From contig JAKLGA010000006.1 in the NCBI GenBank assembly GCA_022710975.1, positions 328,878 to 392,877 on the forward strand: 64,000 nt of DNA, written 5' to 3'. The notes beneath the pieces were generated by a model. The model searched no databases. It worked only from the letters and a program-made list of their open reading frames with translations, and was not told the DNA's origin. The translations under genes and the position numbers were made by a program. Origin of the DNA: Myxococcota bacterium (GTDB taxonomy: Bacteria; Myxococcota; B64-G9). Below are positions 20,147 to 28,015 of the stretch, piece by piece (within the stretch, counting starts at the first letter, position 1; the number at the start of each line of letters is the position of its first letter).

Positions 20147-21454
20147 TCACTTGCCCAGCAACGCCAGGGCGCGCTTGAGCTGCACGTCCTCGCCGCGGCC
20201 GTCCCACGCGACGGACACATCCGGTTCGATGCCGTCGTAGTTCGGGGTGCCTGCCGGAGAGTAGTACCGCCCGGTGGACAGTTTCAAGGCCGAGCCCTCC
20301 GAGAGCTCAAGCACGTCCTGGACCGTGCCCTTGCCGAGGGTGGTCTCCCCCACCAGCTTGGCGCGCCGCGCGTCGCGCAGCGCCATGACCACGATCTCGC
20401 TCACCGAGGCGCTGCGGTGATCGACCAGCACCACCAGGGGCAGCTGTTGCCAGAGGCCGCCCTGGGGGTTGCGCTCCACCTGGATGCGCTGGTGCTCCTT
20501 GCCCGCCACGCTGACCACCGGCCCGGCGGGTAGGAACAGCCCGGCCACCGCCGTCCCCTCGGTCACCAGCCCGCCGGGGTTGCCGCGCAGATCGAGGACC
20601 AGCCCCTTCAGCCCGCCGCCGGCCTCGAGCTTCTCCAGCACGCCGGCCAGCCTCTGTCCGGTCTGCTGCCTGAAGTCGGACAGGTGCACCCGGGCCAATC
20701 CCTGGCCGAGCTCGCTCACGCTGAGGTGGCGCTTGGGCTCCTCGGCCAGCTCCAGGGTGTACGTCTTGCCCGCCACGACCGCCTCGACCTTCTCCCCGGG
20801 CTTGCCCCGCACCAGGGCCAGGGCCTCGAGCTCGTTCAGCAGCGCTGCCGGCCGGCCGCCCAGCGCCTCCACGCGCTGCCCGCGCAGGATGCCCGCCCGG
20901 GCGGCGGGCATGCCCTCCACCACGTCGAGGACGAGCAGCCCGGACGGGCTGGGCTCGAACAGCAGGCCCGCCGAGGCCGCCGGCGTGCTGCCATCGTCCA
21001 CCAGCCTGGGCACCAGCTCCTCCTCCAGGAACACGCTCCAGTGGTCGCCGCAGCGCGCCACCAGCTCGCGCAGCATGGCGCGCTCGAGCTTGATCCGCGT
21101 GAGCCCAGCCTGGGCGGCCAGGGCCTGGGCCGCGCACGCCTCGAGCTCCCTGGCCAGCTCCTTGCTGTCAGCCAGCGCCGCCAGGGGGATGTCGTGCCTG
21201 GCCTCGCCGCAGATCAACCGCGCCAGCCCCGGCGGGGGCAGCAGCTCGGCGCGGCAAGCCGGCGCGACCCGCGCCAGGCCCTGCAGCGCGCCCAGGGCCA
21301 GCGCCGCGGGGTTGGCCGTGTCCACGTAGGCCACCTCGAAGTGCCGCAGCACCTCGCGGAGCGTCGGCAGGCCCTCGGCGGCCCGCGCAGCGGGGTCCAC
21401 GAGCAGCCCGAGCAGGGCCAGCCCGATCGTCCAGCCAGCACGCGCATTCAGCAT
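20147..21454 (-). CDS. S41-family C-terminal processing peptidase
   Basis: A 435-residue exported protease. A signal peptide (about 1-25) precedes an N-terminal helical region, a PDZ-like domain (about 185-250, PSGLLVLDVVEGMPAARAGI) and the S41 catalytic domain. The catalytic dyad is Ser350 in SASVSE and Lys375 in LGKGTVQ, 25 residues apart as in Tsp/CtpA. It would cleave at C-terminal sequences of periplasmic proteins. The ATG at 21454 follows GGAGGAGG. It precedes the LolA-like gene and may be co-transcribed with the MMPL system, although such proteases are often independent. Confidence 0.88.
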   Translation of the reverse strand: MLNARAGWTIGLALLGLLVDPAARAAEGLPTLREVLRHFEVAYVDTANPAALALGALQGLARVAPACRAELLPPPGLARLICGEARHDIPLAALADSKELARELEACAAQALAAQAGLTRIKLERAMLRELVARCGDHWSVFLEEELVPRLVDDGSTPAASAGLLFEPSPSGLLVLDVVEGMPAARAGILRGQRVEALGGRPAALLNELEALALVRGKPGEKVEAVVAGKTYTLELAEEPKRHLSVSELGQGLARVHLSDFRQQTGQRLAGVLEKLEAGGGLKGLVLDLRGNPGGLVTEGTAVAGLFLPAGPVVSVAGKEHQRIQVERNPQGGLWQQLPLVVLVDHRSASVSEIVVMALRDARRAKLVGETTLGKGTVQDVLELSEGSALKLSTGRYYSPAGTPNYDGIEPDVSVAWDGRGEDVQLKRALALLGK

Positions 21455-21488
21455 GACGCCTCCTCCCCGGAGCCCGCGCGCCCCATCC

Positions 21489-21773
21489 TCAGGGACGCAC
21501 CTCGAAACCCGAGAATTCACCCGCCTCCGGCTCCCAGCGGGGCTCCACCCCGGCCACCTCGGCCGCGGGCGGACCCCGCCGGCTCCAGGCCAGCAGGGAA
21601 GCCAGCGCCTCGCGCGGGCCCTCGGCCAGGAGCTCCACCCGCCCGTCGGGCAGGTTGCGCACCCAGCCCGTGAGGCCGAGCGCCCTGGCCTCACGGCGGG
21701 CGTGATAGCGGTAGCCCACGCCCTGCACCACGCCCTCCACCAGCAGCCGCAGGCGCGCTCGGCCGGTCTCCAT
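21489..21773 (-). CDS. acyP: Acylphosphatase
   Basis: A 94-residue enzyme that hydrolyses acyl phosphates. It has both signatures: VQGVGYR with the phosphate-binding R22, and GWVRNLPDGRVE with the catalytic N40. Size matches the family. It follows phoH by 21 bases and precedes the S41 protease by 34, in a minus-strand run. No other odd features. Confidence 0.93.
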   Translation of the reverse strand: METGRARLRLLVEGVVQGVGYRYHARREARALGLTGWVRNLPDGRVELLAEGPREALASLLAWSRRGPPAAEVAGVEPRWEPEAGEFSGFEVRP

Positions 21774-21794
21774 GCCCTCTCCCGCCCCGGCGGC

Positions 21795-23114
21795 TCACAG
21801 CAGATCGCTGGCCACCTCGGCCAGCTCGCTGCGCTCGCCCTTGCGCAAGGTCACCGTGCCGGCGATGGCCTTGCCGCGGAAACGGTTGATCACGTAGGAC
21901 AGCCCGTTGTTGGAGGAGTCCACGTACGGGTTGTCGATCTGGTACAGGTCGCCCGTCAGCACGACCTTGGTCTGGTCGCCGGCGCGGGTGATGATGGTCT
22001 TGACCTCGTGCGGGGTGAGGTTCTGCGCCTCGTCCACGATGATGTACTGGTTGGGGATGCTGCGCCCGCGGATGTAGGTCAGCGGCTCGATCTCGATCAG
22101 GCCCATGTCCATCAGCTCGCGGTACGAGCGGCCCTGGCGCTTGTCCTTGCGGGTCAGGTTCATCAGCAGCTCGACGTTGTCGAAGATGGGCTGCATCCAG
22201 GGGTTCAGCTTGTCCTCCACGTCGCCGGGCAGGAAGCCGATGTCGCGGCCGAGCGGGAAGATGGGCCGCGAGACCAGCAGGCGCTGGAACAGGCCCTCCT
22301 CCGAGGTCTTGTGCATGCCGGCCGCCAGCGCCAGCAGGGTCTTGCCGGTGCCGGCCTTGCCGGCCAGGCTGACCAGCTTGATGCGGTCGTCGAGCAGCAG
22401 ATCCATGGCGAAGGTCTGCTCGCGGTTGCGCGCCTGGATGCCCCACACCGAGCCGCGGGCCTTGAGCAGCGGCAGCAGGTTCTTGGCCTCCGGATCCAGG
22501 CGGCCCAGGGCGCCGTGCGCGCCGTTGGACTCGTCGCGCAGGTGGACGAACTGGTTGGCGATGGGCTCGTAGCCCTTCAGCTTCTCCACCGGCAGGTTGC
22601 CCTGGCGGTAGAAGGCGTCGATCTCCTCGCCCGAGGCCTGCACCTCGGCCACGCCGGAGTAGATCTCGTCCGCGGTCACCTTCTCCGTGTCGTAGTCCTC
22701 GGCGCGGATGCCCAGGGCGTCGGCCTTGATGCGCAGGTTGGTGTCCTTGGTGATGAAGATGGTGGCCTTGTCGGGCTCGCGCTCCTTGAGATCGAAGGCC
22801 ACCGCCAGGATGCGGTGGTCCATGGTCTGCCCGATGCCCATCTCGGCCGGCAGCTTCTGGTTGGTGAACAGCACCCGCAGCCGCCCGCCGGTGGGGGTGG
22901 GCACGCCGTCGGACAGGTGGCCCTTGTGGCGGTAGTCGTCGATCATCCGGCCGACCACGCGGGCGTTGCGCCCCAGCTCGGACAGCTCCTTCTTGAAGCG
23001 ATCGATCTCCTCGATCACGTAGATCGGGATGATCACGTCGTTGTCGCCGAAGGTCAGGATGGCGTTCGGATCATGCAAGAGCACGTTGGTGTCGAGGACG
23101 AAGTTCTTCTTCAT
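21795..23114 (-). CDS. PhoH-family PIN/ATPase protein (PhoH2 type)
   Basis: A 439-residue protein. The N-terminal PIN domain (FVLDTNVLLHD, first conserved Asp at 8) is a predicted RNase. The C-terminal PhoH ATPase has Walker A GKAGTGKT and Walker B YIIVDEAQN. PIN-PhoH fusions unwind and cut RNA in mycobacteria. The start at 23114 is favoured since the extended reading adds only low-complexity residues; GGGAG lies about nine bases upstream. It begins four bases after the diguanylate cyclase stop, so they are probably co-translated. Confidence 0.9.
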   Translation of the reverse strand: MKKNFVLDTNVLLHDPNAILTFGDNDVIIPIYVIEEIDRFKKELSELGRNARVVGRMIDDYRHKGHLSDGVPTPTGGRLRVLFTNQKLPAEMGIGQTMDHRILAVAFDLKEREPDKATIFITKDTNLRIKADALGIRAEDYDTEKVTADEIYSGVAEVQASGEEIDAFYRQGNLPVEKLKGYEPIANQFVHLRDESNGAHGALGRLDPEAKNLLPLLKARGSVWGIQARNREQTFAMDLLLDDRIKLVSLAGKAGTGKTLLALAAGMHKTSEEGLFQRLLVSRPIFPLGRDIGFLPGDVEDKLNPWMQPIFDNVELLMNLTRKDKRQGRSYRELMDMGLIEIEPLTYIRGRSIPNQYIIVDEAQNLTPHEVKTIITRAGDQTKVVLTGDLYQIDNPYVDSSNNGLSYVINRFRGKAIAGTVTLRKGERSELAEVASDLL

Positions 23115-23118
23115 CGTG

Positions 23119-25344
23119 TCACGCTCCCTGGCTCTTGGCTGAGCCGAGCTCCGCGTAGTGGACCGCCTTGTCGCGGCCGTTGCGTTTGGCATGATACAGG
23201 GCCTGGTCGGCCCGATCGATGAGTTCCTGCTTGTGCCGGGCGTGCTCGGGCATGGTGCAGATGCCGAGCGACAGCGTCACCCGGAATGGCTTGCCGTCCG
23301 CCGCCTGGTGCTCCTGCTGCTTGATCTCCTCCCGGATGCGCTCCGCCAGCATGCGCGCGCCCTCCGCGTCGGTCTCCGGCAGCAGCACGGCGAACTCCTC
23401 TCCGCCGTAGCGGCAGACGCGATCGGTCGCCCGGGCCAGGTCGCCCAGCACCCGCGCCACGCGCTTCAGCACCTGGTCGCCGACCGGGTGGCCGTAGGTG
23501 TCGTTGACCTTCTTGAAGTGGTCGATGTCCGTCAGCAGCATCGACAGCGGCCGCTGGTAGCGCAGCGACGTGCTGGCCAGCTCCTCGGCCAGCTCCTGGA
23601 AGCGGCGGTGGTTGTGGAGCCCGGTCAGGCCGTCGGTGGTGGCCAGGCGCTCGAGCTGCTGGTAGCGCTGCGCGTTCTGGATGCTGATGGCGGCCATGTT
23701 GGCGATGGTCTGCAGCACCCCCACCAGGTCCCGGCTCTTGTCCCTGTTGGCCGGGAACAGGCCCGGCCGCTGACCGGCCGCAACCAGCGCGCCGATGATC
23801 GGCTCCTTGCCGGACTGAGACTTGCGCCCCTGCTCGCCCGCCACCCTGAGGGGGAAGATCTTGAGGGAGGCGAGCGGCGGCAGCGGCATCTGCCGGCCGA
23901 AGACCAGCCGCTGCTCGCCCTCCCGCTGGTGGAAGGGCGCCTCGGGCAGGACCGAGCCCTCCTTGAGCACCTGGGCCACCAGGTGGCTCTGGCCGTGCAG
24001 CTCCTGCTGCAGGTGCTTCTCGCGCCAGCCGGCGTACTCGTCCAGCCCCTGCGCGCCGGCCAGCACGAGCTTGTCGCCCTCGCGCAGCACCAGGGCGGCG
24101 AAGTCCACCCCGGGCAGGACGAGGCGTGCGGCGCTCAGCACCTCGTCGATGACCTCCTGCAGTCCGAGCGCGCGGTTGAGCTGCTTGCTGGCCTCGTAGA
24201 AGCACGCGGACTCGCTGAGGAGCTTGTCCATGTCCGCCAGCACGCGCTCGGTGTCGATCTCGTGCAGCAGCTCGACGGCCACCGTGGACAGCATGCGGCG
24301 GTCGTCGTCGCTGAAGGGCACGTCCACCCGGCGATCGGCCAGCAGCACCCCGCGCACGTGCGCCCCGTCCAGCACCGGCACGCCCAGGAAGGAGCGGATC
24401 GGCACCCGGGTGGCGTAGTAGGTCAGCAGCTCGTGGCCGTCGCGCAGGTGGTCGAAGGACACGGGGCTCAGCCGCTTGATGATCGCCCCGAGCACGCCCT
24501 CCCCGGCCGGCATGGGCGTGCGCACGAGCTGATCGCTGTCCGAGCGGGCGTCCATCAGGCGGACGCTGCGGTCGTCGGTCGACAGGCGGTAGAAGGCCAC
24601 GCTGTGCGGCCGGAGCGCCTCGAACACCACGTCCAGCAGGTTGTGGATGCCCTCCTCCAGGCGGCGCAGGGAGGACAGCTGGCGCTGCCCGGCGCGCTCC
24701 TCGTCGCGCAGCGCCCGCGTGCCGTCGCGCGAGGCGGCGCCGGACAGCCGGAACTCCCGGGCCGCCTGCTCGTGCTCCGCGCGCTCCTTGGCGAGCTTGG
24801 CCGCCTCCTCGCGCCGCACGAGCTGCCGCGCGGCGGCCACCAGCAGCCGGCTGACGAAGGGGAAGCCGGCGATGGCCGCGGCGTGCGAGGCGGTCTGCGC
24901 CCAGCCCGCGGGCCAGGCGGGCGCGCCCAGCAGGGCCTCCAGGGCGAGCGCCGCGCCCACGACGACCAGCGTGTTCCAGGGCCGCTCCTCCAGGCCGCCG
25001 GCCGCCGCCAGCACCAGGTAGAGCGCCGGGTAGACCGGGCTCGCCAGCCCGCCCGTGAGCGCGATCAGCAGGTAGAGCGAGGCGGTCAGCAGCAGCCCGA
25101 CCTGGCGGTGCTCGGCGCTCGCGCCGGGCGCGCCCACCCGCCGGGGGCTCAGGCGCCCCTGCAGCAGCCACAGGCGGTGGAGCAGCAGCGCGGCCAGCCA
25201 GCCCGCGAGCAGCAGGCCGGGCCAGCGCCCCGCGGCCACGTCGCCGCGCCACAGCAGGCAGGCGAAGAGCGCGCAGGACAGCTCCACCAGCAGGTTGCGC
25301 TGGAGCCAGCCGAGGCCCAGGGCGAGTGAGCGGCCCGCGTGCAT
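23119..25344 (-). CDS. Membrane diguanylate cyclase with two GAF domains
   Basis: A 741-residue signalling protein. About five or six membrane segments occupy residues 1-175, followed by a coiled-coil, a first GAF domain (about 210-370), a second GAF-like domain (about 390-560) and a C-terminal GGDEF domain (about 580-735). The active-site motif is GGEEF at 647-651, and an RATD inhibitory site (638-641) sits exactly five residues before it, so feedback inhibition by c-di-GMP is expected. The product c-di-GMP commonly controls motility and adhesion. The input ligand is unknown. Its end nearly abuts phoH. Confidence 0.9.
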   Translation of the reverse strand: MHAGRSLALGLGWLQRNLLVELSCALFACLLWRGDVAAGRWPGLLLAGWLAALLLHRLWLLQGRLSPRRVGAPGASAEHRQVGLLLTASLYLLIALTGGLASPVYPALYLVLAAAGGLEERPWNTLVVVGAALALEALLGAPAWPAGWAQTASHAAAIAGFPFVSRLLVAAARQLVRREEAAKLAKERAEHEQAAREFRLSGAASRDGTRALRDEERAGQRQLSSLRRLEEGIHNLLDVVFEALRPHSVAFYRLSTDDRSVRLMDARSDSDQLVRTPMPAGEGVLGAIIKRLSPVSFDHLRDGHELLTYYATRVPIRSFLGVPVLDGAHVRGVLLADRRVDVPFSDDDRRMLSTVAVELLHEIDTERVLADMDKLLSESACFYEASKQLNRALGLQEVIDEVLSAARLVLPGVDFAALVLREGDKLVLAGAQGLDEYAGWREKHLQQELHGQSHLVAQVLKEGSVLPEAPFHQREGEQRLVFGRQMPLPPLASLKIFPLRVAGEQGRKSQSGKEPIIGALVAAGQRPGLFPANRDKSRDLVGVLQTIANMAAISIQNAQRYQQLERLATTDGLTGLHNHRRFQELAEELASTSLRYQRPLSMLLTDIDHFKKVNDTYGHPVGDQVLKRVARVLGDLARATDRVCRYGGEEFAVLLPETDAEGARMLAERIREEIKQQEHQAADGKPFRVTLSLGICTMPEHARHKQELIDRADQALYHAKRNGRDKAVHYAELGSAKSQGA

Positions 25345-25360
25345 GCTGTCGCGCCCCGGC

Positions 25361-25687
25361 TCACGGGCCGGGCGCTTCCCCCCCCTCGTCCTGCGGCCCG
25401 GCGTCAGGCGTGGACTGGAGCTGGAAGATGAGCTCGTCTGGCTTGACCAGGCCCAGCTCGTCGCGCGCCACCTTCTCCAGGTAGTCGGGTCGGTTCTTCA
25501 GGGCGTCCACCTCGAGCGCCAGCCGGCGGTTCTGCTCGCGCAGCCGGGCATTCTCCGTCACCAGCCTGTCCAGCTCGCCGCGCAGCTCGACCTGCGCGCC
25601 GCCGCCCGGGCCGAGGAGGCTGAAGGCCAGCAGGCCGAGGGCCAGCGCCAGGCTCAGCACGAACACGATCTTCGCCCGCGCGCCCAA
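25361..25687 (-). CDS. ftsB: FtsB/DivIC-type septum formation initiator
   Basis: A 108-residue bitopic protein with one N-terminal membrane helix (about 6-26), then a heptad coiled-coil (RGELDRLVTENARLREQNRR) and the conserved YLEKVARDELGLVKPDE. This is the FtsB/DivIC signature; the protein bridges FtsL and FtsQ at the division site. No strong Shine-Dalgarno is seen; its ATG is only seven bases after the exbD stop, suggesting translational coupling. Position among exbBD and a diguanylate cyclase is unusual because ftsB often sits beside enolase. Confidence 0.88.
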   Translation of the reverse strand: MGARAKIVFVLSLALALGLLAFSLLGPGGGAQVELRGELDRLVTENARLREQNRRLALEVDALKNRPDYLEKVARDELGLVKPDELIFQLQSTPDAGPQDEGGEAPGP

Positions 25688-25694
25688 GGCCTGC

Positions 25695-26105
25695 TCACTC
25701 TTCCAGGGTCGCGATGCCGAGCCGCCGCAGGCCGAGCCCCGCGGCCAGGTCCATGACCCTCACCACCCGCTGGTGCTCCACGCGCTGGTCGGCCTGCAGC
25801 ACCAGCATGATGTCCGGGTTCTGGCGGGCGACCTCCGCCAGGCCCGCGCGCAGCTTCTCCTCCGAGACCGCCTGCCCGCCCAGCATCAGCCGCCCGTCCT
25901 CCAGCACGCCCACCTTGACCTGGCTGGCCATGGACGGGATCTGGGCCGCCTTGGCCTGCGGCAGGTCGAGCAGCAGCCCGTTCTCCTTGACGTTCAGGGA
26001 GAAGGTCGTCGTCAGCAGGAAGAAGATCAGCAGCTGGAAGACCATGTCGATGAGCGGGGTCATGTCGAGCACGACCTCGTCGTCGTCTCGCGGGCTGAAC
26101 CTCAC
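25695..26105 (-). CDS. ExbD/TolR-family energy-transducing protein
   Basis: A 136-residue bitopic protein. The membrane helix contains the family Asp (DMTPLIDMVFQLLIFFLLTT), and the periplasmic domain ends with VLQADQRVEHQRVVRVMDLA. With the ExbB-like partner it forms a proton channel that powers TonB or Tol-type motors. The start is a GTG at 26105 overlapping the partner's stop in GTGA, with a G-rich SD upstream. No tonB, tolA or tolB gene is in the window, so TonB versus Tol use is open. Confidence 0.9.
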   Translation of the reverse strand: MRFSPRDDDEVVLDMTPLIDMVFQLLIFFLLTTTFSLNVKENGLLLDLPQAKAAQIPSMASQVKVGVLEDGRLMLGGQAVSEEKLRAGLAEVARQNPDIMLVLQADQRVEHQRVVRVMDLAAGLGLRRLGIATLEE

Positions 26106-26740
26106 GGGGTCCCCCCCTCGGCCCGCGCCCTGCCCGGGCCGGCCGTCAGGCGCTGGACCAGCAGGAAGGCGCCGTCCTCCAGCTCCAGGGTCAGGGCCGA
26201 CACCCGCGCGCGCAGGTAGCGGTACAGGGCGTAGGCCGGGATGGCCACGAACAGGCCCGCGGCGGTGGTGATCAGGGCTTGCCAGACCCCGGCCGCCACG
26301 ATGCTCGGGTTGCCGATGACCTTGAGCTGCTCGACGGACTGGAACGCGGCGATGAGCCCGAGCACCGTGCCCAGCAACCCCATCAGCGGCTCGAGCGCGG
26401 CGATGGCGCCGAGCGCCCCGACCCAGCGCGAGAGCCGGGCGGCCTCCCTGCGGCCGGCGATCTCGAGCGCCTCCACGATCTCGGCCCGCGGGCGGGAGCT
26501 GTTCTCCAGGCCGGCCGCCAGCACCAGGGCGAGGGCGGAGGGAGCCTGGCGGCACGCGGTCAGGGCCTCCTCCCGCCGGCCCTCCGTGAGCAGCCGCTGC
26601 ATGGACTCCAGGAAGGCGGCCGGCAGCACGCGGGAGCGCTGCAGGCTCCACAGGCGCTCCACGACGATGGCCAGCGCCAGCACTGACCCCAGGAGGATCG
26701 GCGCCATCATGATGCCGCCGCGAACGATCACGTCCCACAT
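26102..26740 (-). CDS. MotA/TolQ/ExbB proton-channel family protein
   Basis: A 212-residue protein with three membrane segments: an N-terminal one (GGIMMAPILLGSVLALAIVV) and two towards the C-terminal side (ALGAIAALEPLMGLLGTVLG and AGVWQALITTAAGLFVAIPA). The LMGLLGTVLG and ALITTAAGLFVAIPA motifs are typical of ExbB/TolQ. AGAGG lies five bases before the ATG at 26740, which sits downstream of a good promoter. It is the first gene of the exbB-exbD-ftsB run. Confidence 0.9.
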   Translation of the reverse strand: MWDVIVRGGIMMAPILLGSVLALAIVVERLWSLQRSRVLPAAFLESMQRLLTEGRREEALTACRQAPSALALVLAAGLENSSRPRAEIVEALEIAGRREAARLSRWVGALGAIAALEPLMGLLGTVLGLIAAFQSVEQLKVIGNPSIVAAGVWQALITTAAGLFVAIPAYALYRYLRARVSALTLELEDGAFLLVQRLTAGPGRARAEGGTP

Positions 26741-26786
26741 GGAGACCTCTCGGCCGGTCCGCGCCGGGCGCGCCGGTTCCCGGCGG

Positions 26787-26814
26787 AGTGTAGCATGCCA
26801 CGCCCGCGATGCAA
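26787..26814 (-). promoter_or_regulatory. Predicted promoter of the exbB-exbD-ftsB run
   Basis: On the minus strand TTGCAT (26814-26809) and TACACT (26792-26787) are 16 bases apart. The start codon is about 47 bases downstream of the -10. Confidence 0.5.
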
Positions 26815-26850
26815 CAGGTGATTCGGCCGAGGGTTTCGGGGCGGTCTGCG

Positions 26851-27366
26851 TCAGAGCAGCTTGCGGATCAGGGCCTCCACCTGCTGCATGGGAACCCGAC
26901 CGAGGAACGCACCCCGCAAGCGCCCTCCCCGGTCGAAGACCAGCAGGGTCGGCAGGCTGTCCACCGCGCCGAGGGGCGAGCGGCCCTGGCGCACCGCCTC
27001 GTCCGCCAACGCCACCGGGTAGGGCACCTCGTACCCGCGCACGAAGGGCTCCACGGCCAGGGTGATCTCGTCGAGCGCCACCCCCACCACCGCCAGGCCC
27101 TGCCCGGCGTACCGGCCCTGGAGCACGGCGTAGCCCGGGATGGCCAGGGCGGAGGCCTGGGACCAGGTCACGAACACGTCGACCATCAACACCTGGCCGC
27201 GGTGGTCCGCCAGCCGGACCTCTCCGCCGCCGACGCGCGGGAGCGCCAGGCCGTAGAGCTCCTCCGGGGTCGGCCCCACGGCCTCGCCCAGGCCCGCGCA
27301 CCCCGCCAGGCCGAGCCACGCCAGCAGGCCGAGCCAGGCCGCGTCAGTCTTCCTCGAGCCACACAT
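26851..27366 (-). CDS. Thioredoxin-fold (TlpA-like) lipoprotein without the CxxC motif
   Basis: A 171-residue protein with a signal peptide ending in the lipobox LAGC (Cys23). The body follows the TlpA/redoxin pattern: LADHRGQVLMVDVFVTW, GLAVVGVALDE, DSLPTLLVFDRGGRLRG. Where the family has WCxxC the sequence reads WSQAS, so no redox cysteines remain; Cys2 and Cys23 are in the signal region. It therefore cannot act as a normal disulfide reductase and may be a structural or binding protein. The ATG at 27366 lies inside the end of the DtxR-type regulator gene (23-base overlap), tying it to the feo operon. Confidence 0.78.
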   Translation of the reverse strand: MCGSRKTDAAWLGLLAWLGLAGCAGLGEAVGPTPEELYGLALPRVGGGEVRLADHRGQVLMVDVFVTWSQASALAIPGYAVLQGRYAGQGLAVVGVALDEITLAVEPFVRGYEVPYPVALADEAVRQGRSPLGAVDSLPTLLVFDRGGRLRGAFLGRVPMQQVEALIRKLL

Positions 27367-28015
27367 GCACGTCCCTCGCGACCTCTCGGTCGAGCGCCAG
27401 CTCGGACTGCTCGATCTCCAGCACCAGCACCGGCGAGCGCTGGTGGAGCCGGATGGGCACGCCCGGGGCCAGGCCCATGGAGAGGAGCTGGTGGATGCGC
27501 TCGTGATCCTCGGAGCGCAGGAAGGCCACCCGGCCGCGCGAGGGGCACGGGGCCTCGTCCAGCGGGATCGGCCGCGCTCCGGGAGCCTGGCCCGGCCCGC
27601 CGGAGGCCAGCGCGCCGGGCGGGATGGGCTTGCCGTGCGGGCACTGGAGCGGGTCGCCCAGCAACCGGGACAGCCCCTCGGCCCCCTCGGGCGAGAGCTG
27701 GTGCTCGAGCGCGCAGGCGGTCTCCTCCAGGTGGGCGTCGCTCAACCCGAGCACGTCGGACAGCAGGCGCTCGGCCAGCCGGTGCCGCCGCACCAGCCCC
27801 GCGGCCCGGTCCTCGCCCTGGGGCGTGAGCTCGACGCACTCCCCGCTCATCCGCACCAGCCCCTCGGCGGCCAGGGCCTCGAGCGCCGCGCGCTCGGCCT
27901 GGGCGTGCGCGCAGCGCAGCACCTCGAGCACGTCGCGGGAGCCCTTCTCCCGGCAGGTCCAGATGGACTCCAGCAGCTCGTCGATCACTTGCTCGGACGG
28001 CGTGCGCGCGCTCAC
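27344..28015 (-). CDS. DtxR-family metal-dependent regulator with C-terminal FeoA domain
   Basis: A 223-residue regulator. The N-terminal winged helix (about 1-65) is followed by the dimerisation/metal-binding domain with RHRLAERLLSDVLGL, EETACALEHQLSPEG, and the metal-type segment DPLQCPHGKPIP. The C-terminal SH3-like FeoA domain (about 155-220) contains LLSMGLAPGVPIRLHQRSP. It likely senses Fe2+ or Mn2+ and represses the operon. It starts with GTG overlapping the feoB stop in GTGA, so it is downstream of its probable target. No separate feoA gene is present, so this domain may also serve FeoB. Confidence 0.85.
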   Translation of the reverse strand: MSARTPSEQVIDELLESIWTCREKGSRDVLEVLRCAHAQAERAALEALAAEGLVRMSGECVELTPQGEDRAAGLVRRHRLAERLLSDVLGLSDAHLEETACALEHQLSPEGAEGLSRLLGDPLQCPHGKPIPPGALASGGPGQAPGARPIPLDEAPCPSRGRVAFLRSEDHERIHQLLSMGLAPGVPIRLHQRSPVLVLEIEQSELALDREVARDVHVWLEED

